Source of the DNA: Terriglobus sp. TAA 43
Lineage (GTDB): Bacteria > Acidobacteriota > Terriglobia > Terriglobales > Acidobacteriaceae
NCBI RefSeq assembly: GCF_000800015.1
Contig: NZ_JUGR01000001.1
Coordinates: forward strand, 744,001-808,000
Direction: 5' to 3'
DNA: 64,000 nucleotides
This document shows, piece by piece, positions 52,132-59,405 of the stretch (its first letter is position 1; each line of letters starts with the position of its first letter). Below the pieces are notes generated by a model. The model searched no databases, was not told the DNA's origin, and saw only the letters and a list, made by a program, of their open reading frames with translations. The position numbers and the translations under genes were made by a program.

Positions 52132-52139
52132 AAGGCCAA
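52123..52139 (-). promoter_or_regulatory. Candidate sigma54 promoter for flgB operon
   Basis: On the minus strand TTGGCCTTCAGAATGCA matches the sigma54 consensus at the -24 core (TTGGC) and -12 core (TGCA), with the exact GG-to-GC spacing of 12 bases. It lies about 45-60 bp before the flgB ATG and directly after the sigma54-activator gene. Confidence 0.55.
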
Positions 52140-52140
52140 G

Positions 52141-52170
52141 AGTTAGGCCGCTCCTGAGAGCGGCCTAACT
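52141..52170 (-). other. Perfect 13-bp hairpin after the sigma54 activator gene
   Basis: AGTTAGGCCGCTC, loop CTGA, GAGCGGCCTAACT. No T run on either side. It lies 28 bp after the activator stop and immediately upstream of the candidate sigma54 -24 box; either an mRNA 3'-end structure or a protein-binding palindrome. Confidence 0.6.
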
Positions 52171-52197
52171 GCGAGCTATGCTTTGCTTGCGATTTTT

Positions 52198-53451
52198 CTA
52201 ATGTTGCATCACTGAAATCTGTCCCGGCAGCCGGATATGTTCTGGTCGGATACCCGATTCCTCACCGCACAAAATCACCGCGCGGTGGATCATATGGCCA
52301 AGTTCACGAACATTGCCTGACCAATCAAGGTCCATCAATAAAGCCAAGGCTTCTCTGCTGATAGATTTACGGGGCATGCTATCGCCCAGTTTGCGTAATG
52401 TATGTTCCACCAGCATGGGAATATCTTCACGCCTCTCCCGCAATGCCGGTATCTCCACTGGAAATACCGCAAGACGGTAATACAAATCCGGCCTGAATCG
52501 CCGATCACGCGCCAGTTCCTCTAACGGTTGGTGTGTGGCCGCGACAATGCGCACATCCACACGAATAGGGTCATTCTCACCCACCTTCTGAATCTCGCCA
52601 CTCTCCAGGAAACGAAGCATCTTCGCCTGTAGCGGCAGAGGCATCTCTCCAATTTCGTCCAGAAACAGCGTGCCGCCATGCGCTGCTTCAATGCGCCCCA
52701 TGCGCGAGGAAACCGCTCCTGTAAACGCGCCCCGCGTATGACCAAACAATTCCGCCTCCAGCAGATGTTCCGGAATGGCAGCACAGTTCAGCACAACAAA
52801 CGGCTTTCCTGCACGAGGACTCAACCGATGCACGGCCTTTGCCACCAGCTCTTTTCCCGTACCCGTTTCGCCCAACACCAGCACGTTCGCCGTATGAGCA
52901 GCCACCAGCCGGATCTGCAGTGCCAACTCCCGCATCTTCAAAGCATCGCCGACAAATTCAGGAAGATGCATCTTGATCTCTTCCGGGACGTCAGGCACCA
53001 TCGGCTTGGCCGCAAATACAGGCATCGAAACGGGCGCTGTAACAGGCGCATGAAGCCAGGATGCCCCGTCGAAACCTCCGGTTGAAGGCGAAGGTTCCAT
53101 GCGAATTTCCTGCGCCTCTCGCAACGCGTGCAGCAGCTCATTGCGTCGCGCACTACGCACCGTGGACCCGTTACAGCTGCCATCCATCTGCAACATATCC
53201 GTCGCAGGACAAACCGTCGCAGCGTACTCCGCGAACTCTGACGCATCCAGGTCCGGCAGCCAATGATCCACAATCATCGCCTCCGGTGCCATGCTTCCGA
53301 GATGCATCATTGCCTCCGCCCCTCCGGAAGCAGGAAACACCTGCCAACGCAGGCCAGCAAGCAAAGCAGAAAGCTTATGCCGCAACTCCGTATCAGGAGT
53401 TACTAACACCACAGAGCGTTGCTGAACAGACGCAGCCGCCATCGGATTCAT
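52198..53451 (-). CDS. Sigma54-dependent activator without DNA-binding domain (FlgR/FleQ-like)
   Basis: 417 residues. A degenerate receiver-like N-terminus (about 12-115) has Asp62 in I-V-D-H-W-L-P-D at the phosphoacceptor position but lacks clear T/S and K residues. A Pro/Ala linker follows, then a complete AAA+ domain (about 165-405): Walker A G-E-T-G-T-G-K (194-200), sigma54 loop G-A-F-T-G-A (241-246), Walker B T-L-F-L-D-E (261-266), arginine fingers in [10 protein letters not shown]. The protein ends at [10 protein letters not shown] plus 7 residues, with no Fis-type HTH. Directly upstream of the flgB promoter and coupled to the orphan HisKA-like gene by ATGA overlap, so probably the flagellar master activator. 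Confidence 0.88.
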   Translation of the reverse strand: MNPMAAASVQQRSVVLVTPDTELRHKLSALLAGLRWQVFPASGGAEAMMHLGSMAPEAMIVDHWLPDLDASEFAEYAATVCPATDMLQMDGSCNGSTVRSARRNELLHALREAQEIRMEPSPSTGGFDGASWLHAPVTAPVSMPVFAAKPMVPDVPEEIKMHLPEFVGDALKMRELALQIRLVAAHTANVLVLGETGTGKELVAKAVHRLSPRAGKPFVVLNCAAIPEHLLEAELFGHTRGAFTGAVSSRMGRIEAAHGGTLFLDEIGEMPLPLQAKMLRFLESGEIQKVGENDPIRVDVRIVAATHQPLEELARDRRFRPDLYYRLAVFPVEIPALRERREDIPMLVEHTLRKLGDSMPRKSISREALALLMDLDWSGNVRELGHMIHRAVILCGEESGIRPEHIRLPGQISVMQH

Positions 53452-53690
53452 CGCGTTCCTCCCGCGTGCAGACGCGCTACTGCCTCACGCACTCGATCCA
53501 TCTCCGCAACCGCTCGGCGGCACTCCGTACGCGCGGTCTTCAACGCGTCCTGGATCTGCTCCGGATCTGTTCGAAGAGCAGCCATCTCCACGGTAAACAA
53601 CAGCGCCGTCAATGGCTGCGCAAGCATGTGAATAGCATCATCCAACTCTTCCAATGCGGCATCGTTCACAGTCGACCTCATCTGGTTCAC
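53448..53690 (-). CDS. Stand-alone HisKA/DHp-like domain protein
   Basis: 80 residues, two predicted helices. The first has D-D-A-I-H21-M-L-A-Q-P-L-T-A-L-L, closely resembling the H-box helix of histidine kinases (H-E-L-x-Q-P-L-x-A); the second is D-A-L-K-T-A-R-T-E-C-R-R-A-V-A-E-M-D-R split. There is no ATP-binding domain, sensor or membrane segment. It overlaps the response regulator gene upstream and the sigma54 activator gene downstream by 4 bp each. Possibly a phosphotransfer or dimerisation adaptor between the two; whether His21 is phosphorylated is unknown. Confidence 0.65.
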   Translation of the reverse strand: MNQMRSTVNDAALEELDDAIHMLAQPLTALLFTVEMAALRTDPEQIQDALKTARTECRRAVAEMDRVREAVARLHAGGTR

Positions 53691-54430
53691 GCAACCTCCA
53701 GCGCTGCTCGATAACCCGTGGTGGCAGACATCGCACCAAATCGCGGCGTACCAATATTATGTTTCGCGGCAATGCCATATCCCTCGCCACGCATTGTCTG
53801 CACCAAGCCTGATGCTCCCACTGCGCCTAGCTTGCGACGGAGATAGTTCACATACACATCCACCACGTTGGTTCCTGCATCTGGCGACATCTGCCACACG
53901 TTCTCCAGCAATTCACGACGTGACACCGCCCGTCCCTTCTGCAGCAACAGGTACTCCAGCAACAGGAATTCCTTCGAGGTAAATTCCAAAACTTCGTCCT
54001 GATACGAAACAGTACGTTGAATGCGATCCATCCGCACCCCTGCACATTGCAGAATGCCCGCCGCAGATCCCATCCGCCGCCGACCAATTGCCTTGCAACG
54101 TGCAAGCAGTTCATGCATTGAGAACGGTTTCAACAGATAGTCGTCCGCTCCCAACTCCAAGCATTCAATCTTGTTAGATAACTGCGACCGGCCCGTCAGC
54201 ACCAGGATCGACATTGACGCAACCCGGTCTTGCAGTGCGCGCAGCACATCCATTCCATCCATCTGCGGAAGTCCCAGATCCAGTACCAGCAGATCGGGCA
54301 CGTCCTCCTGAATACCTTCCACCGTACTTGCGCCATCTGCAACGGCGCGAACGGTGTGTCCTTCCAGTTCGAGCGCCTTCTTCAAAAACAAAGAAAGTGC
54401 CGCATCATCTTCTGCCACCATCACTCTCAT
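53687..54430 (-). CDS. OmpR/PhoB-family response regulator
   Basis: 247 residues from the ATG at 54430, with AGGAGG about 7 nt upstream; the frame is open further up without domain content. Receiver domain with acidic pair D8-D9, phosphoacceptor Asp51 in L-V-L-D-L-G-L-P, Thr79 and Lys101 (L-L-K-P-F). Winged-helix DNA-binding domain at about 130-220 with F-T-S-K-E-F-L-L-L-E-Y-L and R-R-K-L. A 25-residue C-terminal tail is extra. No cognate sensor kinase is adjacent; the next gene is the lone HisKA-like protein. Likely top of the flagellar regulatory cassette. Confidence 0.9.
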   Translation of the reverse strand: MRVMVAEDDAALSLFLKKALELEGHTVRAVADGASTVEGIQEDVPDLLVLDLGLPQMDGMDVLRALQDRVASMSILVLTGRSQLSNKIECLELGADDYLLKPFSMHELLARCKAIGRRRMGSAAGILQCAGVRMDRIQRTVSYQDEVLEFTSKEFLLLEYLLLQKGRAVSRRELLENVWQMSPDAGTNVVDVYVNYLRRKLGAVGASGLVQTMRGEGYGIAAKHNIGTPRFGAMSATTGYRAALEVA

Positions 54431-54604
54431 CTCTGTTCCTCCTGCGTTCCGTTTGTCCATGTGCGGGCAGGTGCGCTTTCCGATCCGGCATCTGTCTCCA
54501 CTCCAAGATGACGCGAACATAAGAGCAAAACAATAATTCGCTTGGCACTGCGTCGGCGAGTCGTACCACATCGGGAACGACCGCGCTACCCCATTGGCTT
54601 TCTT

Positions 54605-54623
54605 GGTACAAAATATTTTTACC
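54605..54623. promoter_or_regulatory. Palindrome upstream of lexA, candidate operator
   Basis: GGTACAAAATATTTTTACC is an imperfect palindrome (arms GGTA-AAA / TTT-TACC) ending exactly where the -35 box begins. LexA usually represses its own gene, so this is the best candidate SOS operator in the region. Confidence 0.45.
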
Positions 54624-54651
54624 TTGCAGTTCGCCTTTTATTCGCTACAAT
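54624..54651 (+). promoter_or_regulatory. Predicted lexA promoter
   Basis: TTGCAG (54624-54629), 16-bp spacer, TACAAT (54646-54651). The expected start site falls at about 54658, next to the lexA ATG at 54659, and no Shine-Dalgarno sequence is present, so the transcript may be leaderless. Confidence 0.55.
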
Positions 54652-54658
54652 TTCAGCC

Positions 54659-55264
54659 ATGGCGATCACGCGGCGACAAAAAGAGGTTCTGGACTTCCTC
54701 TCAGGCTTTACCCAGCGCAAGGGATACTCCCCTTCCTACGAAGAAATTGCGGCTGGGCTCGGTCTGAATTCGCTCGCAACAGTGCATAAACACATCACAA
54801 ACCTGCACAATAAGGGCCTGTTGCAACGCGCCCATAACCGCAGCCGCTCCATCGACGTCCTTTCACCAAGGAATTCCCGTAAAGGGAATGAACGTCTGCC
54901 TCTCCTGGGCCGCATCGCTGCTGGCCGCCCCGTGGAAGCCATCGAAACAGCCGAATCTATCTCCCTCTCGGAGATCATCGGCAACCGCGAAGTCTTCGCC
55001 CTCGAAGTCCGCGGCGACAGCATGCGCGACGAACACATCGTCAACGGCGACTATGTATTGGTGGAACGCACCAGCACCGCCCGTGAAGGTGAAATCGTTG
55101 TGGCGCTGGTCGACGGTTCAGACGCAACGCTGAAGCGCTATTACAAGGAAGGCAACCTGATCCGCTTGCAGCCTTCCAACAATGAGATGGCCCCCATCTT
55201 CGCCCCAGCCGACCGCGTCGCAATTCAGGGCAAGGTCCTCGGCATGTTGCGCAAGTATGCCTGA
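54659..55264 (+). CDS. lexA: SOS repressor LexA
   Basis: 201 residues. N-terminal winged helix R-R-Q-K-E-V-L-D-F-L, Y-S-P-S-Y-E-E-I-A and L-N-S-L-A-T-V-H-K-H-I. Cleavage site Ala88-Gly89 (I-A-A-G-R-P), catalytic Ser121 in G-D-S-M and Lys159 in A-T-L-K-R. Represses DNA-damage genes until RecA filaments stimulate self-cleavage. The ORF is open upstream to 54542, but the family N-terminus begins at this ATG. Overlaps the HAD gene by 8 bp; uvrB, a common SOS target, is encoded 7 kb downstream. Confidence 0.97.
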   Translation: MAITRRQKEVLDFLSGFTQRKGYSPSYEEIAAGLGLNSLATVHKHITNLHNKGLLQRAHNRSRSIDVLSPRNSRKGNERLPLLGRIAAGRPVEAIETAESISLSEIIGNREVFALEVRGDSMRDEHIVNGDYVLVERTSTAREGEIVVALVDGSDATLKRYYKEGNLIRLQPSNNEMAPIFAPADRVAIQGKVLGMLRKYA

Positions 55265-55970
55265 GAACGCCAGCAGCGAATTACGCTGCGATCTTCTCGT
55301 CTTCGATCTGGACGGAACGCTGATCGATTCGGAACAAGACCTCGCTGCGTCGGTCAATGCAACACTCGCCTTTCTGGGCCGCGAGAAGCTCCCGCCCCAT
55401 CGCATTGCAGAGTTCATCGGTGATGGCGCTGCAATGCTCGTGCGCCGTGCTTTAGAAGCCACAGGCGGCATGGACGAAATAGCGTTCGCGCAAGCGATTC
55501 CCTTCTTCCTGGACTACTATCGCGCGCACGATCTCGACTTCACCTACGTCTATCCCGGCGTGATCAGTGAACTCCGCAAGATCCGCGCAACTGCACCATC
55601 CCTGCCGATGGCAATCCTCACCAACAAGCCATACCGCCCATCGCACGTCATCTGTTCTGGCCTTGGGCTGTCTGAGTTCTTCTTCGCCAACTATGGCGGC
55701 GACAGTTTCCCCACCAAGAAGCCCGATCCCGAAGGCATGCACTCATTGATGGAAGAAGCATCGCGCATGCTGGGCCGCCCGGTATCCTCGCAACGAACCG
55801 TCCTCGTAGGCGACTCCCACGTCGACGTCGCCACCGCACGCAACGCTGGCGCCTTCTGCCTGGGGTGCAGCTACGGATTAGCACCGGAAAAACTACGCGA
55901 AGCGGGCCCGGATGCGATGGTGGATAGCCCAACCAAATGGCTCAATGCTCTACAAACACTTCTGCGCTAA
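55257..55970 (+). CDS. gph: HAD-family phosphatase, phosphoglycolate-phosphatase-like
   Basis: 237 residues from the ATG at 55257. HAD motif I F-D-L-D-G-T-L-I-D (Asp17, Asp19), motif II I-L-T-N-K, motif III K-K-P-D-P, and motif IV V-G-D-S-H-V-D. The cap domain and length fit Gph/PGPase, which removes phosphate from 2-phosphoglycolate formed during DNA repair, and this makes the overlap with lexA plausible. Other small phosphate esters cannot be excluded. Converges on the MFS gene with a 4-bp overlap of the stops. Confidence 0.85.
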   Translation: MPENASSELRCDLLVFDLDGTLIDSEQDLAASVNATLAFLGREKLPPHRIAEFIGDGAAMLVRRALEATGGMDEIAFAQAIPFFLDYYRAHDLDFTYVYPGVISELRKIRATAPSLPMAILTNKPYRPSHVICSGLGLSEFFFANYGGDSFPTKKPDPEGMHSLMEEASRMLGRPVSSQRTVLVGDSHVDVATARNAGAFCLGCSYGLAPEKLREAGPDAMVDSPTKWLNALQTLLR

Positions 55971-57421
55971 CCCTCGGCAGGAGTAGCTTCTCGTTCCTGC
56001 CGGATCAGGTTTCCACTCACCGCCGCACCGGCAGCAGGATGCATCGTCCAATACGATGGCAAACTCAACGCAGCCAAGCCAGCCATCACGCAAAACGCAA
56101 CCCGAAAATCAAACGCACTTGCACCACCACGCACCAGTGCGCTGCCGTGCAAAGCCAGCGCAGAAACAGCCACACCAAGACTCGTCGTCATCTGGTTAAT
56201 CGTCGTAGCCAGCGTGGTGCCGCTGTTCTTCAACTTCTCCGGCAGGTCCGCGAATCCCATCGTCGTAAGCGCCGTCAGTTCCATCGATCGCCCAAGTCCA
56301 CCCGCAAACAGAACAAGCAGAGTGATCACCTTTGGCGTGGTTGCATGAAGCCATCCGCAAGCCACCAGCGCTAACGCGGTCAACGTCCCATTCCACAGCA
56401 GAACGGTGCGAAAGCCATAGCGACGAAGCAGCGGCCCCGTCAGCGGCTTCATCGCAAGATTCCCTGCAAACACCGCCATCGTCAGCGATCCCGATTCCAG
56501 GGGATTCAGCCCGAATGCCTCCTGAAACAACAACGGCAACAGGAACGGCACAGAAAATACTGCCATCCGGAACAACGAGCCAGCACCATTCGATACGCGG
56601 AATGTCTCAATACGAAACACCTCCAGCGAAAACAAAGGCTTTTCCGCTCGACGCAGCCACCACACCAATGCCACTGACAACGCGACAGTCAACACCAGCA
56701 ACACCGCAGCCTTCATCCCGGGAGCATGTTGCACTTCCAGCGATTCCAGCAGATACATCAGGCAGAACGAAGCCGATCCAGCAAGCAGAAATCCCGGAAG
56801 ATCGAAACTCTCACGAACCGTCTCACGATCCTTCGGGACCAGCTTCAACGCCAGCGCAAACAGCACCACGCCAATCGGCACGTTCAGCAGAAACATCCAC
56901 GGCCACGTCGTAAACGACAGAATCCACCCACCCAACGGTGGCCCAAGGATAGGCGCCACCAGCGCAGGCCAGATCGTGTAAGCAATCGCCTTCATCAACT
57001 GCGCTTTGGTGGAAGCGCGCAGCACCATCAACCGCCCAACCGGCACCATCATCGACCCGCCAATGCCCTGCAACACGCGCGAAGCCGTAAACAACGGCAA
57101 CGTATGGCTAAGCCCACACAAGGCAGAGGCGCAAGTGAAGATCAGAATGGCCGATGTGAAAACGCGTCGCTCGCCAAACCGCGTGGCCACCCATCCGCTC
57201 ACCGGAATGAAGATCGCCAGGGTTAGCAGATAGGCCGTAATGCCAACGTTCACGGCAATGGCAGACGTGCCGAAATCGCGCGCCATCGTCGGCAACCCGG
57301 TCGCGATAATCGTCGCATCCAGGTTCTCCATAAACAGCGCGCCCGCTGACAGCAGCGCAACAGCCAGCGCATGTCCGCGCAGCGTGGACGGGTCTTCGAC
57401 TTTCTTTGAAGTGTTCGCCAA
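55967..57421 (-). CDS. MFS transporter, EmrB/QacA (DHA2) type
   Basis: 484 residues, about 14 membrane helices. N-terminal N-L-D-A-T-I-I-A-T-G-L-P-T-M-A-R-D-F, motif A-like G-W-V-A-T-R-F-G-E-R-R, R-V-L-Q-G-I-G-G-S-M-M-V-P, and motif C-like P-I-L-G-P-P-L-G-G-W. This is the drug/metabolite:proton antiporter subfamily. No TetR/MarR regulator or EmrA-like adaptor is adjacent. Substrate unknown. The DUF418 gene lies 12 bp upstream on the same strand. Confidence 0.9.
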   Translation of the reverse strand: MANTSKKVEDPSTLRGHALAVALLSAGALFMENLDATIIATGLPTMARDFGTSAIAVNVGITAYLLTLAIFIPVSGWVATRFGERRVFTSAILIFTCASALCGLSHTLPLFTASRVLQGIGGSMMVPVGRLMVLRASTKAQLMKAIAYTIWPALVAPILGPPLGGWILSFTTWPWMFLLNVPIGVVLFALALKLVPKDRETVRESFDLPGFLLAGSASFCLMYLLESLEVQHAPGMKAAVLLVLTVALSVALVWWLRRAEKPLFSLEVFRIETFRVSNGAGSLFRMAVFSVPFLLPLLFQEAFGLNPLESGSLTMAVFAGNLAMKPLTGPLLRRYGFRTVLLWNGTLTALALVACGWLHATTPKVITLLVLFAGGLGRSMELTALTTMGFADLPEKLKNSGTTLATTINQMTTSLGVAVSALALHGSALVRGGASAFDFRVAFCVMAGLAALSLPSYWTMHPAAGAAVSGNLIRQEREATPAEG

Positions 57422-57433
57422 GCTCTTAGTTTA

Positions 57434-58846
57434 CTAAGCCGCGGCCGTCTCCGCAGACGACACACGTAGCTTCATCGACTGGCGATGCCAGTAAGTCAGC
57501 GAACGCCACGCCCACTCCACCGGCCCAAACTGGAAGTAGCGCAGCCAGATGGCACTGAAGATCAGGTTGAACGCCCACACTCCCGCCATCACGTAATAGA
57601 CCTTGTAGTATGTCATGTACCCGTACCAGTGCGTTGGTCCCCACACAAACAGGAAGCGGCAGATCACGCTCGTTGCCAGGTAGTTGGACAACGCCATCTG
57701 CCCCACGTTGGCCACAGCCTTCGCAGCCCAACGTAATGCACCAGCACGCACAATCAACAGGATCACCGCGGCATTCGCTAATGCGCCGCTCACGCGACAA
57801 ATATCGTAAGGCGCGAATAACCAGATCGTAGACTTCACAATCTCAAAGCCGCTCTTCCACGCGATGATCGCCCCAGCCGCACCCAGCGGCAACGAAATCG
57901 CATAGCCAATCACGGCGGTCCAAACGTACACCTTCGTCGATTGCTCACCGGTAAGAAATCCATTCTTGTATAGCGCCATGCCCAGCAGCATGAAGATCAG
58001 CACATCCGGAAACGCAAACTCGATCACCTGCTCTGACTTGATTGCATCCTTCGCGTCGGCGGCCAATGCCTTGCCATAGCCCTTGTGGTCAGCAATATCT
58101 TTTTCTGTGTCTACGCGCAGGCGGCTCCAGTCTTTGTCCTGCGACACCTTCTCAACAATGTTCTTGCGTTCCTTCTCTGTCAGCGTTTTACCCGCATGCA
58201 CCTTGGCAATGGCATCAACGCCACCCTTGTTCGTGTAATACACGCCTACACTGCGCCCAACACCCGCAGCCAGCACCCACACCAACAGCAACCATCCGGC
58301 AGTCCTTCGCAGCGTCTTCGACTTCAAGTGACGCATGGGATACAGGAAGATCAAGCCCGTGACGCCATACCAGAAAAGAATGTCGCCATTCCAGATCAGA
58401 AGCGCGTGCAGCATCCCAAACACGACCAGCCACATATTGCGGCGAAGATAGATATCCGCCACACGATCGCCACCGCCACGCCGCTCCGCACGCTCCGTCA
58501 GCAACACCGCGCCTGCGCCAAACAACATGCTGAACATGGCACGCATCTTGCCTTCCGCCAGCACCCAGCGCAACATCCACGCCAGCGTATTCGCCTTCGC
58601 ATGCGGCCCATTAAACACAGGCACAAGCATGCTCAACGGCACCGCGTAATTCGTATAGCCGTAGGCAAAATCCGTCACATTCATGATCAGGATGCCCATC
58701 AGCGAAAATCCGCGCAGCACATCCAGCGCACCAATGCGCTCTTGACGAGATACCGGGCCGAGCGACGGTTCAGGTGGCCCAGCCAGTTCTTCCGCAACGC
58801 CAGCAGGCAGTGCTGATTCATCAAATGCGAGGGACGAAGTTGCCAT
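57434..58846 (-). CDS. DUF418 family membrane protein
   Basis: 470 residues from the ATG at 58846 (TGGAG about 6 nt upstream). The start of the membrane region has E-R-I-G-A-L-D-V-L-R-G-F-S-L-M-G-I-L-I-M-N, typical of YeiB/DUF418 proteins, followed by about ten helices. A charged insert with K-T-L-T-E-K-E-R-K-N (about 210-270) lies in an extracytoplasmic loop. The C-terminal DUF418 domain ends with F-G-P-V-E-W-A-W-R-S-L-T-Y. Function is unknown; relation to acyltransferase-type membrane proteins has been suggested for the family. Confidence 0.88.
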   Translation of the reverse strand: MATSSLAFDESALPAGVAEELAGPPEPSLGPVSRQERIGALDVLRGFSLMGILIMNVTDFAYGYTNYAVPLSMLVPVFNGPHAKANTLAWMLRWVLAEGKMRAMFSMLFGAGAVLLTERAERRGGGDRVADIYLRRNMWLVVFGMLHALLIWNGDILFWYGVTGLIFLYPMRHLKSKTLRRTAGWLLLVWVLAAGVGRSVGVYYTNKGGVDAIAKVHAGKTLTEKERKNIVEKVSQDKDWSRLRVDTEKDIADHKGYGKALAADAKDAIKSEQVIEFAFPDVLIFMLLGMALYKNGFLTGEQSTKVYVWTAVIGYAISLPLGAAGAIIAWKSGFEIVKSTIWLFAPYDICRVSGALANAAVILLIVRAGALRWAAKAVANVGQMALSNYLATSVICRFLFVWGPTHWYGYMTYYKVYYVMAGVWAFNLIFSAIWLRYFQFGPVEWAWRSLTYWHRQSMKLRVSSAETAAA

Positions 58847-59027
58847 GCGGAACTCCAGTACAAACGGCAGAGGATAGTGCACGCAGACTACACCCGAATT
58901 TGCCCCGTAAAACACCAAAATTTTCCCCGAACTTTGGCAATCTCAACAGCGTATACAGCACACAGAAACGGCAGACAGGCGAAAATCTCCTTGCCAAATC
59001 AGCACCACAGTGTTCTATTGGATAACC

Positions 59028-59052
59028 ATAGGAACCCCTATGGGTTCCCTAT
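59028..59052 (+). promoter_or_regulatory. Palindrome overlapping the padR leader, candidate PadR operator
   Basis: ATAGGAACCC, 4-nt spacer CTAT, GGGTTCCCTAT: two near-perfect inverted halves, ending 1 nt before the AGGAG ribosome-binding site (59053-59057) of padR. PadR-type repressors bind palindromes at their own promoters. Confidence 0.55.
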
Positions 59053-59063
59053 AGGAGCTGTCG

Positions 59064-59405
59064 ATGAGCGAACGCGCGGATGTGTGGCAAGGAACCCTGA
59101 GCCTGATGGTGCTGAAAACCCTGCAAAGCATGGGCGCCCAGCATGGCTATGGCATCGCGCGCCGCATCGAGCAGACCAGCGGCGATCTCCTCGCGCTCAA
59201 CTACGGCACGCTCTATCCCGCGCTCGTGAAGCTTGAGCAGGAAGGCTACATCGCAGCGGAGTGGGGCAACTCGGATAACAATCGCCGCGCCAAGTTCTAT
59301 TCCCTCACCCGCGCCGGTCATCGCCGCCTCGCAACCGAAACAAAGAGCTGGCAGCAGACCAGCGAAATCATGGCCCGCTTCCTGGCGCTTGAGGCCGCAA
59401 AATGA
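59064..59405 (+). CDS. PadR-family transcriptional regulator
   Basis: 113 residues, single PadR winged helix: G-T-L-S-L-M-V-L-K-T-L, H-G-Y-G-I-A-R-R-I, Y-G-T-L-Y-P-A-L-V-K-L-E-Q-E-G-Y-I and the wing R-R-A-K-F-Y-S-L-T-R-A-G. Short C-terminal helix for dimerisation. AGGAG lies 6 nt before the ATG. Coupled by a 4-bp overlap to the large permease it probably controls. A near-perfect palindrome lies in its leader. Confidence 0.93.
   Translation: MSERADVWQGTLSLMVLKTLQSMGAQHGYGIARRIEQTSGDLLALNYGTLYPALVKLEQEGYIAAEWGNSDNNRRAKFYSLTRAGHRRLATETKSWQQTSEIMARFLALEAAK

Noticed and set aside
54542-54557. Sigma54-like TTGGCACTGCGTCGGC on the plus strand
   Set aside because: The -24 half is excellent and spacing fits, but the -12 half is poor and it points at lexA about 100 bp away, which has a better sigma70-type promoter. 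Probably chance.
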